Notes under the pieces: generated by a model | The model's database searches: none | Told to the model about the DNA's origin: nothing | Seen by the model: only the letters and a program-made list of their open reading frames with translations | Position numbers and translations under genes: made by a program | Part shown: one piece after another, positions 22,139 through 30,004 of the stretch | How the letters are laid out: every line of letters starts with the position of its first letter | Position numbering within the stretch: position 1 is the stretch's first letter | Origin: an uncultured Candidatus Competibacteraceae bacterium | GTDB lineage: Bacteria > Pseudomonadota > Gammaproteobacteria > Competibacterales > Competibacteraceae | Reading direction: 5' to 3' | Length of the DNA stretch: 30,004 nt | NCBI GenBank assembly: GCA_937960715.1 | Contig: CALGOO010000075.1 | Location: 1-30,004, forward strand

Positions 22139-25100
22139 CTACTGTCCAATGATCGTATAGGCCGCCTCCGTTACCTCCGAGTCCGCCCAGCCTTCCTTGA
22201 AGGCAATGGCTTTCAGCTTATAAATGATGCTGGCCTTGGAACTGCTCGGGCACGCCAGGGTGATGGACTGACCGTTGGCGAGTAGCGTACCCAATGTCGA
22301 CGTTGGGATGCTGCCATCCATCGTGTACCGGATCGAGGCTCCGGCCGTCGGGCTGGTGATGGTCACCTTCAGGCTGCCCTGATAGAAACCGCTCGGCGGA
22401 TCGAAGGATGGGGCCGCCACTGTCGCCAACGGTCCCATGAACTGCCCGAAGGCCCATGGCCCCAGCCCAACCGGTATCTCGGCGATGACCTGGTTGCTTC
22501 GACTGTCGACCACCGACACCGTATTGGTGGCAGTGTTGGCGACATAGACCCGCCGGTTGTCCGGGCTGACCGATACGCCGTAGGGGACTCTGGCGTTGTT
22601 GTCCAGCCGCAATTGAACGATGCCGACCACGGCATGATTGGCGGTGGTGTCGATCACGAATAGCCGATCACCGGCGCCATCGGTGACATACACCCGATAG
22701 CCGTCCGGGCTGACCGCGACCCCGCGCGGCACCAGCGGTTGCGGCGCGCCGCCAAACTCATCCAGGGTAATGACGCCGACAACCCGGTTGAAGACGGTTT
22801 CCATGACCGAGACCGTCCGGTCGCCGGAATTGGCGACGTACACCAGCGCGCCGCTGGGGTGGACCGCCACGCCTTCGGGCGCCCAGCCGACCGCGACCGA
22901 GCCAACCTGCGTCTTCAGGTCCACGTCGAAAATCGACAGCGAGCCGACGCACTGATCGGGATTGACATTGATCGGCGGCCGCGCCACCAGCGCGTCGCAT
23001 TGATCCACATGGGGATTGGCGGCGTCGTCCGAGAACGAGTTGACCGTGCGATTGGTGACGTATACCAGCGGAATCAGCGGATTGGGATGCGCCGCCACAC
23101 CGCGCGGATACGGGTTGGTGGAGATGTTGTGGTTAGCCAGGTTGGGGACGTTCATATCGATGAACGGCTGGTTGGCGCCAGTGTCGATCACCGACAGGCT
23201 GAAACTGCCCTCGTTGGCCACGAACACCCGCTCGCCCGTGGGATTGATGGCGACGCCCAGTGGCGCGGCGCCGACCGGAATGACGGCGATCACCTTGCGT
23301 TCGGTCAGGTCGATGACCACCAGCGTACCGCCCGTCCTGCCGAACCTGGGACGATTGGCGACATAAAGCCGCGTCCCATCGGGGTGGACCGCGATGCCGC
23401 TGGGACCGGCGTTGTTGACGCCCACCGGGATATTGTCGACGGTTTGGTTGATGTCGGGGTTGATGATCGACACCGTGTCGCCGACATAGTTGGTGATGTA
23501 GGCCGGCCCGCTGAACAGGCCGTAGGCATACGGCCCGAAGGAAATGATCAAATTGACCTTGCCGCTGACCGGCAGCGTGACATCCGGCGGTGGATTTTGC
23601 CGGATCACCTGACCGGCGGGCACATCCTGGCTGCGCTGGTTGGAAACCAGACCCACCTGCAAGCCGGCATTGATCAGCTTGGCGGTGGCGGCGGCCAGCG
23701 ACAGCCCGGCGACATCCGGAACCTGGGTGGTCGGCCGGGCGCCCGGGTCCTGGGGCACGGGGCCAAGCGACACCACCAGGTTGATCTTCCAGCCCACCGG
23801 AACCAGGGCGGTCATCAGCGGGTTTTGGCTGATGACGCGACCGGCCTCGACCATGCTGTTGGTCTGGCGGGACACGAAGCCGAGTTGCAGGCCGGCCGCG
23901 TTAAGCGTGGCGGTGGCGTCGGCCAGGGTCAACCCGACCACGTTGGGTGTTTTCACCGGCGGTTGCGAACCCGAGGACACGAACAGATTGATGGTGGTGC
24001 CGTAGGCGACCATCGTGCCGGGGGTGGGGCTCAGGCCAGAGACCCGGCCGGCGGGAATCGTGTCGTGAGGTTGCACGGTGATGGCACCGACGCGGAACAA
24101 ACCGACCGCGAACAGACTTTCCCTGGCGTCATCGACCGTCATGCCGATCACTTCACCAGGGACGGCGACCTCCTGAGGCTGGGAAAAGCCCTCGGAGACG
24201 ATCAGGGTGACGGCGCTGCCGAGCTTGACCTGGGTGCCGGCCACGGGATCGGTGCCGATGGCGTTGCCGGCTGGCATGGTGGGATCCGGCTGCCTCAAGG
24301 TGCTGCCGACGGTAAGTCCAGCGTCTTGCAGGACGGCTTTCGCCACATCCTCGGGCAACCCTCTCACGTTTGGAACCTTGACGACCCCGGCGGGACCCAG
24401 CGAGACGGTCAGGGTGACCGGAGTGCCCACGGCTACCCTGGCGCCGGCCGCTGGGCTTTGGGCAAGGACGATGCCGGCGGGGACAGTGTCGCTGTACTGT
24501 TTGAGAATCGCGCCGACACTCAGGCCCACGCTGCGAACGGTGTTGGTGGCGGCGGCCTGGGTCAGCCCGACCACGTTCGGAACTTCGATGGCGCCTGGTG
24601 GGAATGGCGGATTGATCGGTGCTTCCTTGCCCGAGGAGATGACGAGATTGACGGCGGTGCCGGGCGCGACCAAAGTGCCGCCACCCGGATTTTGACTGAT
24701 GACGGTGCCGGCGGGGACGGTATCGCTGGCGGCCAGGGTGACGGCGCCGACCTTGAGACAGCCGGATGAATCAGCGCTGCATGTGCCTTCAATAGTGGTC
24801 CTGGCGGTCGCCAGGGTGAGGCCGATGACATTGGGAACCGCGATGGGCGACCGTCCCGAGGAGATGACTAGATTGACGGCGGTGCCGACGCCCACCTGCG
24901 TACCGGAGGGAGGAGCCTGACTGATGACGCTACCGGCGGCGACGGTTTCGCTGGTTTGGAAAGTGATGGCGCCGACCACCAAGCACTGGGTGGTGCCGAC
25001 CACGCAGGTGGTTTTGATCGCGGTCTCGGCGTCAAATTGCGTCTTACCGACCACGTTCGGAACGGTCAGGAGAGGTGGACCCGAGGAAACGACCAGGTTG

Positions 25101-25636
25101 ACCTTGGAGCCAGCCGAGGTCACAAAACCGGCGACTGGGTCCTGACTGATGACGGTGCCAGCGGGAACGGTGGCGCTGGCCTGTTGGGTAATGGTTCCAG
25201 TCGTCAAGCACAAGGCAGGGTTGCCGGCCACGCAGGTATTGTTGATGGTGAGCGTGGCGGTGTTCTGGGGTTGGCCAACCACATCGGGAACCGTCAGTCG
25301 GTAAGCGACGACGATAGTGACGGTACTGGTGGGGGGAACGCTCGCGCCGCCTGTTGGGTTCTGGCTGATGACGTTACCGGCGGTAACGGTGTCGCTGAAG
25401 GCATAGGTGACGGTGACACTCAAGCATTTGTTTGGAGTAAGGGGATCGTCATCATCGTCACCACATGTTGTTGTGATCGCGGCTGTGGCGGCTGCTTGGG
25501 TCTGCCCGACCACATTCGGGACGCCAACATTCGCCGCCGAACTGATCTGCGGGTAGGCCGACAGAATAAATCCGATGAAGACCAATAGAAAAGATACGAG
25601 AAAAGACGTGGAAAAAAGCCTGTTTCTTGATTTCAT
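22139..25636 (-). CDS. Large exported protein: nine PASTA repeats, YVTN beta-propeller, chitobiase-like C-terminus
   Basis: 1165 residues. A signal/anchor helix (FLVSFLLVFIGFILSAY) is followed by nine PASTA units, each starting with a VPNVVGLT-like block; PASTA domains bind peptidoglycan or muropeptides in kinases and PBPs, but no kinase domain is present here. Units 1-4 carry a Cys pair (for example TCVAGNPALCL) where units 5-9 have the usual AGL. Next is a seven-bladed-type YVTN/NHL propeller with repeated VAVHPDGTRLYVAN and VSVIDT-like blades. The last 80 or so residues (FDPPSGFYQGSLKVTI, IRYTMDGSIPTS) match the Fn3-associated/chitobiase C-terminal domain. It is probably a periplasmic or surface wall-binding protein. 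The gene is monocistronic, with its own terminator. Confidence 0.9.
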   Translation of the reverse strand: MKSRNRLFSTSFLVSFLLVFIGFILSAYPQISSAANVGVPNVVGQTQAAATAAITTTCGDDDDDPLTPNKCLSVTVTYAFSDTVTAGNVISQNPTGGASVPPTSTVTIVVAYRLTVPDVVGQPQNTATLTINNTCVAGNPALCLTTGTITQQASATVPAGTVISQDPVAGFVTSAGSKVNLVVSSGPPLLTVPNVVGKTQFDAETAIKTTCVVGTTQCLVVGAITFQTSETVAAGSVISQAPPSGTQVGVGTAVNLVISSGRSPIAVPNVIGLTLATARTTIEGTCSADSSGCLKVGAVTLAASDTVPAGTVISQNPGGGTLVAPGTAVNLVISSGKEAPINPPFPPGAIEVPNVVGLTQAAATNTVRSVGLSVGAILKQYSDTVPAGIVLAQSPAAGARVAVGTPVTLTVSLGPAGVVKVPNVRGLPEDVAKAVLQDAGLTVGSTLRQPDPTMPAGNAIGTDPVAGTQVKLGSAVTLIVSEGFSQPQEVAVPGEVIGMTVDDARESLFAVGLFRVGAITVQPHDTIPAGRVSGLSPTPGTMVAYGTTINLFVSSGSQPPVKTPNVVGLTLADATATLNAAGLQLGFVSRQTNSMVEAGRVISQNPLMTALVPVGWKINLVVSLGPVPQDPGARPTTQVPDVAGLSLAAATAKLINAGLQVGLVSNQRSQDVPAGQVIRQNPPPDVTLPVSGKVNLIISFGPYAYGLFSGPAYITNYVGDTVSIINPDINQTVDNIPVGVNNAGPSGIAVHPDGTRLYVANRPRFGRTGGTLVVIDLTERKVIAVIPVGAAPLGVAINPTGERVFVANEGSFSLSVIDTGANQPFIDMNVPNLANHNISTNPYPRGVAAHPNPLIPLVYVTNRTVNSFSDDAANPHVDQCDALVARPPINVNPDQCVGSLSIFDVDLKTQVGSVAVGWAPEGVAVHPSGALVYVANSGDRTVSVMETVFNRVVGVITLDEFGGAPQPLVPRGVAVSPDGYRVYVTDGAGDRLFVIDTTANHAVVGIVQLRLDNNARVPYGVSVSPDNRRVYVANTATNTVSVVDSRSNQVIAEIPVGLGPWAFGQFMGPLATVAAPSFDPPSGFYQGSLKVTITSPTAGASIRYTMDGSIPTSTLGTLLANGQSITLACPSSSKASIIYKLKAIAFKEGWADSEVTEAAYTIIGQ

Positions 25637-25739
25637 AAGGAAGCCCCACGCTTAGGTATGACAGCACAGGTACACTGGCCCTGTTTGGAAGGCGCGGCTC
25701 GATGGGCATCGCGTCATCCCCCCCTTTAAACTCAAGCCA

Positions 25740-25748
25740 AGTATAGCA
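25740..25748 (-). promoter_or_regulatory. Possible extended -10 promoter of the PASTA/propeller gene
   Basis: On the minus strand the sequence reads TGCTATACT, an extended -10 (TGnTATAnT-like), about 100 bases before the ATG, in the AT-richest stretch of the area. No good -35 is seen, which is acceptable for extended -10 promoters. Confidence 0.35.
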
Positions 25749-25802
25749 TCATAATTTTTCAGCGGGGCTAACACGGTAGGTTGAGGGATGTCTTGGTTCT
25801 TA

Positions 25803-25890
25803 GGCGTAGGGTGGGTTAGGGCGTCAGCCCGTAACCCACCGATTCGGCTACGGTTTCGGCGGGTTACGCTCCGCTGACCCGCCCTACGCC
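25803..25890. repeat. Long imperfect palindrome (intergenic repeat)
   Basis: The outer arms ggcgtagggtgggttag and ctgacccgccctacgcc pair with two G-T or mismatched positions, and inner gtaaccca and gggttac segments pair again, so the whole 88 bases can form a cruciform. Similar gtagggtgggtta...taacccaccctac elements are scattered in many bacterial genomes. The rest of the 389-bp gap 25637-26025 holds only the possible promoter and the downstream ribosome site. Confidence 0.75.
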
Positions 25891-26025
25891 TTGTCCTGAA
25901 CATGCTAAAACCTACCAGAAATTGGTATAAGAAAAACCTTGAATATCTTTCAAAATCCGAGTATTACAATCGATGAGGTCGCTTTCGTCATTATAAGTTC
26001 CCGCCACCGATCAGGAAATCACGCC

Positions 26026-26922
26026 ATGCCCTTCAGTGTCGCCCTGTTACGCAAGATGGATAGCGTCCCGCCGGACCTTAAGGAGGTGCTGTGGCTGCTG
26101 CTCGAGGAAATCGAGCAGCAGCGGGAAGCTGCGGTCACGAAAACCGATTTCAATCAACTCAAGGAAATCGTTCGGGATTTAGCCGAGGCGCAGAAGCGGA
26201 CCGAGCAGCGGGTGGATACCCTGGCGGTTCGGATGGAGGAACTGGCCGAGGCGCAGAAGCGGACCGAGCAGCGGGTGGATACCCTGGCGGTTCGGATGGA
26301 GGAACTGGCCGAGGCGCAGAAGCGGACCGAGCAGCGGGTGGAGGAATTGGCCGAGGCGCAGAAGCGGACCGAGCAACGGGTGGATACCCTGGCGGTCCGG
26401 ATGGAGGAACTGGCCGAGGCGCAGAAGCGGACCGAGCAACGGGTGGATACGCTGGCGGTCCGGATGGAGGAACTGGCCGAGGCGCAGCGGGAAACCACCC
26501 GGGAAATTGCCAGCCTGAGCCGCGCTCACGACAATACCCGAAGCCAGGTGGGCGGACTGGCGCGCACCATGGCCTACGCCCTGGAGAACGAGGCCTACCG
26601 AATGCTGCCGGCGTTCCTGAAGACCCAGCATCAACTGGAAATCAGCGAACGCCTGGTGCGAACCTGGATCAATGGCGAGGAAATCAACTTCTTCGCCCGG
26701 GCGCGGCGCGGCGGCGAGAATGTGGTGATCGTCGGCGAGAGCGTGATGCGCCTGGATGATCGCGGCAAGCTGGCTCAGCTTCAGCGCAAGCTGGACGCGG
26801 CGCGGGCGGCGGAAACCTCGCCGCTCGTGCCCCTGCTGGTGACCCATTTCGCCCACCCAGAACTGCTGGAACAGGCCGGGCGGGAGGGAATCGTGGTGGT
26901 GCAGAGCTTCGAATGGGGCTGA
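26026..26922 (+). CDS. Tandem-repeat coiled-coil protein with degenerate PD-(D/E)XK-like C-terminus
   Basis: 298 residues from ATG 26026 (AGGAAA upstream); the TTG at 25939 would add 29 unremarkable residues. A short N-terminal helix is followed by a coiled coil made of near-identical 21-residue units (LAEAQKRTEQRV plus DTLAVRMEE), then a C-terminal domain of about 115 residues. That domain (LENEAYRMLPAFL, EEINFFARARRGGENVVIV, GESVMRL) resembles the DUF3782-type nuclease-like domain often annotated as chordopoxvirus fusion protein. The usual catalytic E-x-K is not present: the position after GE reads Ser-Val. It is convergent with the MFS gene, 22 bases away. The function is unknown. Confidence 0.8.
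   Translation: MPFSVALLRKMDSVPPDLKEVLWLLLEEIEQQREAAVTKTDFNQLKEIVRDLAEAQKRTEQRVDTLAVRMEELAEAQKRTEQRVDTLAVRMEELAEAQKRTEQRVEELAEAQKRTEQRVDTLAVRMEELAEAQKRTEQRVDTLAVRMEELAEAQRETTREIASLSRAHDNTRSQVGGLARTMAYALENEAYRMLPAFLKTQHQLEISERLVRTWINGEEINFFARARRGGENVVIVGESVMRLDDRGKLAQLQRKLDAARAAETSPLVPLLVTHFAHPELLEQAGREGIVVVQSFEWG
26179..26487 (+). repeat. In-frame 63-bp tandem repeats in the coiled-coil gene
   Basis: Two 63-bp units, one shortened 42-bp unit, two more 63-bp units and a 15-bp partial unit follow one another with few base changes. All lengths are multiples of 21 bases (one heptad), so gain or loss of units keeps both the frame and the heptad register. Confidence 0.95.
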
Positions 26923-26944
26923 CCACCGGCCAGCGCCCGCCCGT

Positions 26945-28327
26945 TCAGGCCACCGCCGCGCACGCCCGCAGCGCCGCCTCATCCAGCGCGCGCCGGTCCA
27001 CCTTGAGATAGGCCACGCCCTCGGCGGCGACCACCACCGCTTCCGCCACCCCCCGGACCTCGCCCAGTCGCAGAGCTAGCAGTCGCGCCTCCACTTCGTC
27101 GATGGCGCCCACGTTGATCAGATAGCTGCTCAGATAGCGCGGATTCGCCATGGTCCAGGCCACGAGAAGCCACGCCAGCGCGCCGAAAGTCGCCAAAGCG
27201 AAAACCCCTTTCAAGCCGAGTAAGCCGTGCAGCCAGCCGCCCAGCGCGCCACCGGCGAACGCCCCCAAAAACTGGCTGCTGGAATACACGCCCATCGCGG
27301 TGCCCTTGGCGTCGGGCGGCGCCATCTTGGCGATCAGGGATGGCAAGGTGGCTTCCAGCAGATTGAACGCGGAAAAGAAGACCAGCACCAGCATCGCCAT
27401 TTCCAACACCGTGTCGTGCAGGTTCAATAATCCGAACTCGGTCAAGGCCAAGGTCAGAATCGCCCCGATGAAAACCGCTTTCAGTTGCCGATATTTTTCG
27501 GCGATGATGATGAACGGAACTATCACCATCATCGAGAACAGCAGCACCGGGAGATAAACCTCCCAGTGCCGGTCGCTCGGCAGGCCGGCGTCGCGCAAGG
27601 CCAGCGGCACCGCGACAAAGGTGGCGGTCAGCAACAGATGCAGAATGAAGATGCCGAAGTTCAGCCGCAGCAACTGACCGTCGAACAGCACCCGCCCGAA
27701 TTGGGAAGCGACGGGTTCGGCGTCGCGGTGAATCCGACTCTCCACTGGATCAGGCACCCGAAACCGCACCACGGCGATGCTCAGCAGGGCGAACAGGCCG
27801 GTCAGCCAGAAGATACCGGGCACGCCGATCCAGCCGTTCAGCACCGGCCCCAGGATCATCGAGACCGCGAACGAGGCGCCGATGGTCACGCCGATCACCG
27901 CCATGACCTTGATCCGATGATCCTCGCGGGTCAGATCGGCGGCCAGCGCCATCACCGCCGCCGACACTGCCCCACCGCCCTGTAGAGCGCGGCCCAGGAT
28001 CACGCCGTAAATCGAATCGGCCAGCGCCGCGACCACGCTACCCGCGGCGAAGATCAGCAGGCCGAGGTAAATCATCCGCTTGCGGCCGTAACGGTCGGAC
28101 AGGAAGCCGAACGGAATCTGAAACAGCGCCTGGCTGAAGCCGTAAATGCCGATAGCCAAGCCGGCCAGCGCCGGCGTGTTGCCGCGCAGGTGTTCGGCGT
28201 ACAGCGCGAACACCGGCAGAATCATGAACAAACCCAGCATCCGCAGCGAAAAGACGGCCGCCAGCCAGAACGCCGCCCGGCGTTCGCCAACGGTCATCCG
28301 TTCGGGTGTTAAACTGGCTACCCCCAT
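26945..28327 (-). CDS. YajR-type MFS transporter with C-terminal YAM-like domain
   Basis: 460 residues with 12 predicted membrane helices. RMLGLFMILPVFALYAEHL in helix 1 and the motif FGFLSDRYGRKRMIYLGL are typical of the YajR group of drug-proton antiporters. The C-terminal 70 or so residues (INVGAIDEVEARLLAL, GVAEAVVVAAEGVAYLKVD) match the cytoplasmic ferredoxin-like YAM domain of YajR. Length agrees with E. coli YajR (454). The start may be ATG 28327 or ATG 28297; neither has a strong ribosome site. The exported substrate is unknown. Confidence 0.9.
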   Translation of the reverse strand: MGVASLTPERMTVGERRAAFWLAAVFSLRMLGLFMILPVFALYAEHLRGNTPALAGLAIGIYGFSQALFQIPFGFLSDRYGRKRMIYLGLLIFAAGSVVAALADSIYGVILGRALQGGGAVSAAVMALAADLTREDHRIKVMAVIGVTIGASFAVSMILGPVLNGWIGVPGIFWLTGLFALLSIAVVRFRVPDPVESRIHRDAEPVASQFGRVLFDGQLLRLNFGIFILHLLLTATFVAVPLALRDAGLPSDRHWEVYLPVLLFSMMVIVPFIIIAEKYRQLKAVFIGAILTLALTEFGLLNLHDTVLEMAMLVLVFFSAFNLLEATLPSLIAKMAPPDAKGTAMGVYSSSQFLGAFAGGALGGWLHGLLGLKGVFALATFGALAWLLVAWTMANPRYLSSYLINVGAIDEVEARLLALRLGEVRGVAEAVVVAAEGVAYLKVDRRALDEAALRACAAVA

Positions 28328-28509
28328 CCCGCTTCGAGCCCCCGTCTATTTGTTCGGCCAAGGCCGTCAATAGTACTACTACCCGCGCCCGTGGCGCGCG
28401 TGGCTCGGCGAGCAAGTCGAAGGATGGGCGAGTTGCTCTATTGTCGTCCCGGTTGCGTCGGTGGTGCCATCGTGCCACCGCCGCAATCGGTGGTCGGCCG
28501 CGATTTCGT

Positions 28510-29967
28510 TCAGGCGGGAACTTCGCTCAAGTCGATTCCCAGCGCCTTGGCGATACCCGCGCCGTAAGCGGGATCGGCCTTCAGGCAGTGACGGATATGC
28601 CGGATCTGGATCTCGCGCGGTGCATCACCGATGGACCGCGCGGTATTATCGAACAGTTCCTGCTGCTGGGCCGGATTCATCAGGCGGAACAGCGCGCCCG
28701 GTTGCGAGTGGTAATCCGCGTCCTCCCTATGGTTCCAGTGGTCGGCCGCGCCTTCCAGGCTCAGCGGTGGCTCGGCGAAATCCGGCTGCTCGGCCCATTC
28801 GCCCTGGTCGTTCGGCTCGTAGCCCAGGGTGCCGCCGTGATTGCCGTCGACTCGCATCAGGCCGTCGCGGTGATAGCTGTGGACCGGGCAGCGCGGCGCG
28901 TTGACCGGAATGAGATGGTGATTCACGCCCAGCCGATAGCGTTGGGCGTCGCCGTAGGAGAACAGCCGTCCCTGCAACATCTTGTCCGGCGAGAAGCCGA
29001 TGCCGGGCACCACGTTGGCGGGATTGAAGGCCGACTGTTCCACTTCCGCGAAAAAGTTTTCCGGGTTGCGGTTCAGTTCCATCACGCCGACTTCGATCAG
29101 CGGATAATCCTTGTGGGGCCAGATCTTGGTCAGGTCGAAGGGATGGTAGGGCACTTTCGCGGCATCGGCTTCCGGCATGATCTGCACCTTGAGCGTCCAT
29201 TTCGGGAAATCGCCCCGTTCGATGCTGTCGTACAGGTCGCGCTGGTGGCTCTCCCGGTCTTTTCCGATGATCGCTTCGGCTTCGGCGTCGGTCAGGTTCT
29301 TGATCCCCTGCTGCGACTTGAAGTGGAACTTGACCCAGTAGCGCTCGTTTTTCGCGTTGATAAAGCTGAAGGTGTGGCTGCCGAAGCCGTGCATGTGGCG
29401 GTAGGTCGCCGGAATGCCCCGATCCGACATGACGATGGTGATCTGGTGCAGAGCCTCCGGCAGCGAGGTCCAGAAATCCCAGTTGTTCTTGGCGCTGCGC
29501 AGGTTGGTGCGCGGATCGCGCTTGACCGCGTGGTTGAGGTCGGGGAACTTGAGCGGATCGCGCAGGAAGAACACCGGCGTGTTGTTGCCGACCATGTCCC
29601 AGTTGCCTTCCTCGGTGTAGAACTTCACCGCGAAGCCGCGGATGTCGCGCTCGGCATCCGCCGCGCCGCGCTCGCCGGCCACGGTGGTGAAGCGGGCGAA
29701 CAGCTCGGTTTTCTTGCCGACTTGGGCAAAGATTTTCGCCCGCGTGTATTTGGTGATGTCGCCGGTGACGGTGAAGGTGCCGTAAGCGCCGGAGCCTTTG
29801 GCGTGCATCCGTCGCTCGGGGATGACTTCGCGGTCGAAGTGGGCGAGTTTTTCCAGGAACCAGACATCTTGCAGCAGTTGCGGGCCGCGCGGTCCGGCGG
29901 TCATCACGTTCTGGTTGTGGGCGACGGGGCATCCGGCGGCGGTGGTCAGCTTCTTTTGATCGCTCAT
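28510..29967 (-). CDS. Monofunctional heme catalase
   Basis: 485 residues from ATG 29967, which has AGGAGA seven bases upstream. It breaks down hydrogen peroxide. The distal His is in PERRMHAKGSGAYG, the distal Asn in MVGNNTPVFF and the proximal heme-ligand Tyr in RLFSYGDAQRYRLG. The size and absence of a C-terminal flavodoxin-like domain fit the small-subunit clade 3 (KatA-like) catalases. The gene appears complete and monocistronic. The 182 bases between it and the MFS gene show no clear terminator or promoter, and its upstream promoter lies outside or at the edge of the window. Confidence 0.96.
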   Translation of the reverse strand: MSDQKKLTTAAGCPVAHNQNVMTAGPRGPQLLQDVWFLEKLAHFDREVIPERRMHAKGSGAYGTFTVTGDITKYTRAKIFAQVGKKTELFARFTTVAGERGAADAERDIRGFAVKFYTEEGNWDMVGNNTPVFFLRDPLKFPDLNHAVKRDPRTNLRSAKNNWDFWTSLPEALHQITIVMSDRGIPATYRHMHGFGSHTFSFINAKNERYWVKFHFKSQQGIKNLTDAEAEAIIGKDRESHQRDLYDSIERGDFPKWTLKVQIMPEADAAKVPYHPFDLTKIWPHKDYPLIEVGVMELNRNPENFFAEVEQSAFNPANVVPGIGFSPDKMLQGRLFSYGDAQRYRLGVNHHLIPVNAPRCPVHSYHRDGLMRVDGNHGGTLGYEPNDQGEWAEQPDFAEPPLSLEGAADHWNHREDADYHSQPGALFRLMNPAQQQELFDNTARSIGDAPREIQIRHIRHCLKADPAYGAGIAKALGIDLSEVPA

Positions 29968-30004
29968 GGCGCTCTCCTGCATTGGTTGCGGATCGGTGTG
30001 GTCG

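Noticed and set aside
22739..24769. A 676-codon open frame opposite the PASTA/propeller gene
   Set aside because: Antisense shadow; the apparent internal repeats simply mirror the PASTA and YVTN repeats.
23500..25600. Regularly spaced similar DNA segments that could suggest a CRISPR-like array
   Set aside because: They are codons for PASTA repeats with about 200-base spacing and clear protein-level conservation, not short direct repeats with unique spacers.
26154..26498. Repeat-rich frames on the minus strand opposite the coiled-coil gene
   Set aside because: Openness is forced by the 63-bp repeat unit; no start signal or family similarity.
28328..28509. Inverted segments near ggtggtgccatcgtgccacc as a terminator for the catalase gene
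   Set aside because: The stem is imperfect and short and no T-run follows on the minus strand.

Overview
The window is GC-rich chromosomal DNA that reads as a gammaproteobacterium. The main evidence is the overlapping block miaB-phoH(ybeZ)-ybeY-corC-lnt, together with darP/yjgA, rluE, ubiX, a Bcr-type and a YajR-type MFS pump, and a monofunctional catalase. A lineage such as Competibacteraceae or another deep gammaproteobacterial group is my inference from gene content and repeat style, not a demonstrated placement. I found no rRNA, tRNA, CRISPR array or prophage.

Layout. Positions 1-550 hold a minus-strand lipoprotein of the chagasin/I42 cysteine-protease-inhibitor family. Positions 550-1425 are a graveyard of broken pieces: an ISAs1-type transposase N-terminus fused in frame to a copy of the rluE 3' end, an antisense copy of an exported-protein leader, and a palindromic repeat. 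Positions 1426-4927 (minus) form a signalling module: a transmembrane Ser/Thr kinase with an N-terminal zinc ribbon and a PEGA domain, flanked by two paralogous exported proteins. These two share their N-terminal halves but end in a PilP-like and a SPOR-like domain respectively, and each is followed by the same palindromic repeat. Positions 5148-11855 (plus) are a tightly overlapping housekeeping operon: miaB, phoH-like, ybeY, corC, an HTH/Zn-ribbon regulator, lnt, an SLT lipoprotein and a C-terminally shortened darP. Bcr/CflA and UPF0104 membrane protein genes follow. Positions 14137-17031 (minus) encode RluE and a patatin-Omp85 outer-membrane protein.

The most unusual locus is 17162-18396 (plus). 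It holds a 124-residue peptide with a twin-arginine leader and a 69-residue core containing nine Trp-X-Asn/Asp triads. Next to it is a 268-residue protein that looks like the C-terminal half barrel and SPASM cluster domain of a peptide-modifying radical SAM enzyme, but it lacks the CxxxCxxC SAM-cluster motif. A rho-independent terminator closes the pair. This looks like a RiPP cassette of the three-residue-cyclophane (triceptide) type with a non-canonical maturase or partner.

Positions 18401-21875 (minus) form a probable six-gene operon: ubiX, a Lon-N-domain protein, an alpha/beta hydrolase, a membrane protein, an unknown periplasmic protein and a Gly-zipper lipoprotein. Positions 22078-25748 hold one very large exported protein with nine PASTA repeats, a YVTN beta-propeller and a chitobiase-like C-terminal domain, with its own terminator and a possible extended -10 promoter. 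Positions 25803-25890 are a long imperfect palindrome. The window ends with a tandem-repeat coiled-coil protein that has a degenerate nuclease-like tail, a YajR-type MFS pump and a catalase.
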